A stretch of DNA of 14,231 bases from Rubritepida sp. GTDB lineage: Bacteria; Pseudomonadota; Alphaproteobacteria; Acetobacterales; Acetobacteraceae. The stretch lies in contig JAQGHZ010000396.1 in assembly GCA_028291485.1 (NCBI GenBank), positions 1 through 14,231 of the forward strand. The letters run 5' to 3'. The position numbers were made by a program, and so were the translations under genes. Positions within the stretch are counted from its first letter, which is position 1. Every line of letters starts with the position of its first letter. Below are positions 12,686 through 14,231 of the stretch, piece by piece. The notes under the pieces are model-generated. The model had not been told where the DNA came from. It worked only from the letters and a program-made list of their open reading frames with translations, and searched no databases.

Positions 12686-13360
12686 TCGCGCCGCGAGGCG
12701 CAGCACCACCACGAAGTGGCAGGCCGCCGCGGCGAGCACGAAGCCGTGCCAGATCGCATTCTGGTACGGCATCCGCTTCGACACATGCGCGATGACGCCC
12801 AGGCTGTAGAGCAGCCCGCCCGCGCCCAGGAAGGCGAGGTCCAGCGCCGGCAGCGCCGCCGTCAGCGGCACGATCGCGACGATTCCCACCCAGCCCAGCA
12901 GCAGGTAGGCCGCGACCGCCACGCGCTCGAACCGCCCCGGGCCGCAGAGCTTGAGGCCGGCACCCACGAGCGCCCCCGCCCAGACTAAACCCGCCACGCC
13001 CCACCCCCAGGCGCCGCCGAGGCCCAGCAGCGAGACGGGCGAATAGGTCCCCGCGATCATCACGAAGATGGCCGCATGGTCGAACCGGCGCAGGACGCGC
13101 TTGCGCCGCCCCTCGGCCGCCAGGTTGTAGGCCGCCGAGCAGCCCAGCATCGCCACCAGCCCCACCGCGTAGAGGCCGAGCGCGACCATCGGGACCCAGT
13201 CCACCGGCCAGGGCATCGCGGCCGCCAGCACCACGCAGGCGGCGATGGAGGCCGTGACGCCCAGGACGTGGATGCAGGCATCGGCCAGCCGCGCGCCCCG
13301 CGAGACGACGGGTGAGACGGCGGGTGAGGCGGCGGTCGGCATGGCGAGGGAGTTCGTCAT
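12677..13360 (-). CDS. hemolysin III family (YqfA/PAQR-type) membrane protein
   Basis: A 227-residue inner-membrane protein with about seven hydrophobic helices. The PAQR/hemolysin III marks are SAAYNLAAEGRRKRVLRRFDHAAIFVMIAGTYSPVSL near the middle and YQNAIWHGFVLAAAACHFVVVL in the last helix; these contain the conserved Ser/Asp and the HxxxH-type metal-site histidines (H in RRFDHA, WHGF and CHFV). Family members in bacteria affect membrane lipid homeostasis, and only some show haemolytic activity, so virulence should not be assumed. The ATG at 13360 is taken over the TTG at 13396 because it leaves a shorter polar leader; the ribosome site is weak for both. It is downstream of the CnbZ-like gene on the same strand, separated by repeat copy 2. 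Confidence 0.88.
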   Translation of the reverse strand: MTNSLAMPTAASPAVSPVVSRGARLADACIHVLGVTASIAACVVLAAAMPWPVDWVPMVALGLYAVGLVAMLGCSAAYNLAAEGRRKRVLRRFDHAAIFVMIAGTYSPVSLLGLGGAWGWGVAGLVWAGALVGAGLKLCGPGRFERVAVAAYLLLGWVGIVAIVPLTAALPALDLAFLGAGGLLYSLGVIAHVSKRMPYQNAIWHGFVLAAAACHFVVVLRLAARVS

Positions 13361-13410
13361 GCCCGCACTTTCGGCCCAGCCGCCGCCCGCGATCAAGACC
13401 GCGCCAGGGC

Positions 13411-13436
13411 GAGAGGGCGATTCACCTCAGCGGATC
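13411..13436 (+). repeat. intergenic repeat, copy 2, compact form
   Basis: GAGAGGGCG (13411-13419) is followed directly by ATTC and ACCTCAGCGGATC (ending 13436). It is the same sequence as copy 1 at 12343-12385 without the 16-base hairpin insertion. It lies within 5 nt of the stop of the CnbZ-like gene (13441). Both copies begin or end at gene boundaries. Confidence 0.6.
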
Positions 13437-13440
13437 TGCT

Positions 13441-14208
13441 CTAAACGCGCAGCAGGATCTCGTGGTCCAGCCCGCGGCAGTCCATCTCAAAGTCGATCTT
13501 CTGCACGGGCGGGCGGCAGGGATGCCAGGTCAGGCCGTTCCGTGCCGCGCCGCGCGCCGTGATCTCGTCCAGGAAGAAGGGATGCAGGTCGTAGACCGTA
13601 TAGGCCTGCACGGCCGTCGTATCCGCCCAGCCGAAGCCGAAGGCGGTCAGCCGGCGCTCCATCTCGCCCAGCGTCTGGCGGGCCTTGGCGCGCAGCCCCT
13701 CCGGCGAGGTGTCGCCATAGGCGACGATGGTCTCCGCCGGCGGCCCGCTGCCACGCCGTTCCGCCCCGCCCGCGATCAGGAAGGTCGGACCGGTCGTCGT
13801 GTCCGGCACGGTGTAGGTGAAGGCGTAGAAGCCGGACTCGCCAGGCGGCGAGAGCTCGGGACAGACGTTGCTGCGCGCGACGGGATTGTCGTCGCCCTCC
13901 AGGATGCCCCATTCGCGCAGGACCTGGGCGTAGCCCATGTTGAACTCGCGGAACCCGTCCTCGGTGAAGGGCAGAGCGGAGCGCAGCTCGCAGGCCGCGA
14001 AGGCGGTGAGCGGGCGTCCGAGCGATTCCAGATGCGCCTTGATGCGTGCGAAGCCCGCCTTGATCGGCAGCAGCCGGCTGAACCGCGCCCGCTCGAGCCG
14101 GTAACCCGGCAGCGCCGCGACGCCCGACGAGTACTGGAAGACCGCCGGAATGTAGCGGTAGCCACCCGCCTCCATGGCCTTCGTGGTCGCTGCTGGGGAA
14201 GCCGACAT
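13441..14208 (-). CDS. RidA-like putative deaminase (2-amino-5-chloromuconate deaminase CnbZ-like)
   Basis: A 255-residue soluble protein. The N-terminal half carries GGYRYIPAVFQYSSGVAALPGYRLERARFSRLLP and an FxACELRSALPFTEDGFREFN segment; the centre has NPVARSNVCPEL; the C-terminal half reads like a RidA/YjgF domain (ARQTLGEMERRLTAFGFGWADTTAVQAYTVYDLHPF). This whole layout matches, from memory, proteins named CnbZ, which deaminate 2-amino-5-chloromuconate in chloronitrobenzene breakdown; many relatives lie in unrelated catabolic loci, so the exact substrate is uncertain here. AAGGA about 9 nt before the ATG at 14208 supports the start. A RidA-family deamination role would fit with the window's other catabolic genes, but the link is only proximity. 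Confidence 0.68.
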   Translation of the reverse strand: MSASPAATTKAMEAGGYRYIPAVFQYSSGVAALPGYRLERARFSRLLPIKAGFARIKAHLESLGRPLTAFAACELRSALPFTEDGFREFNMGYAQVLREWGILEGDDNPVARSNVCPELSPPGESGFYAFTYTVPDTTTGPTFLIAGGAERRGSGPPAETIVAYGDTSPEGLRAKARQTLGEMERRLTAFGFGWADTTAVQAYTVYDLHPFFLDEITARGAARNGLTWHPCRPPVQKIDFEMDCRGLDHEILLRV

Positions 14209-14231
14209 CGTCGCATCGTCCTTCGGATGGA

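Overview
The window is very GC-rich and gene-dense. Coding style, a tRNA-Glu with an encoded CCA, two Bug/TctC-type solute receptors without a partner permease, a CaiB/BaiF CoA-transferase and a pair of transglutaminase-like genes all suggest an alphaproteobacterium, most likely Acetobacteraceae (Roseomonas-like). The taxonomic call is inference from gene content and style; no marker gene fixes it.

Layout. 1-817 (-): an alpha/beta hydrolase lipoprotein, cut by the window edge and apparently frameshifted just after its signal peptide. 898-973 (+): tRNA-Glu(TTC). 974-1476: a gene-poor scar holding the first 16 codons of an SRAP/YedK-type gene on the minus strand and a 12-bp tandem repeat. 1477-2874 (+): a multi-pass glycosyltransferase-like membrane protein ending in a strong hairpin. 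3128-4450: an atypical accessory patch with an AT-rich four-helix membrane protein gene, a small ORF coupled to it by an ATGA overlap, and about 0.8 kb without any gene I recognise.

4451-9615 is a small catabolic/transport locus in two convergent halves. On the plus strand, a Bug receptor overlaps by ATGA an FMN/FAD oxidoreductase of the 2,4-dienoyl-CoA reductase/trimethylamine dehydrogenase family. On the minus strand, a second Bug receptor is followed by a class III CoA-transferase. The halves meet tail to tail with 6 nt between stop codons. A plausible reading is capture of a carboxylate in the periplasm, CoA activation and reductive or oxidative processing, but the substrate cannot be read from sequence.

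9892-12344 (+) is a run of two transglutaminase-like proteins and an N-formylglutamate amidohydrolase family protein. The first transglutaminase has a complete Cys-His-Asp triad but no ordinary start codon for its conserved N-terminus. The second has Ala where the first has the catalytic His. Then follow a 65-aa DUF3606-like protein (+), a hemolysin III/PAQR membrane protein (-) and a RidA-like, CnbZ-type putative deaminase (-). Two copies of an intergenic repeat flank the DUF3606-like/hemolysin III pair; one copy carries a hairpin insertion.

I did not find a clearly new multi-gene system. The most unusual items are the AT-rich coupled ORFs, the Cys-to-Gly change in the oxidoreductase cluster motif, the start-codon problem of the first transglutaminase, the His-to-Ala second transglutaminase, and the split repeat.
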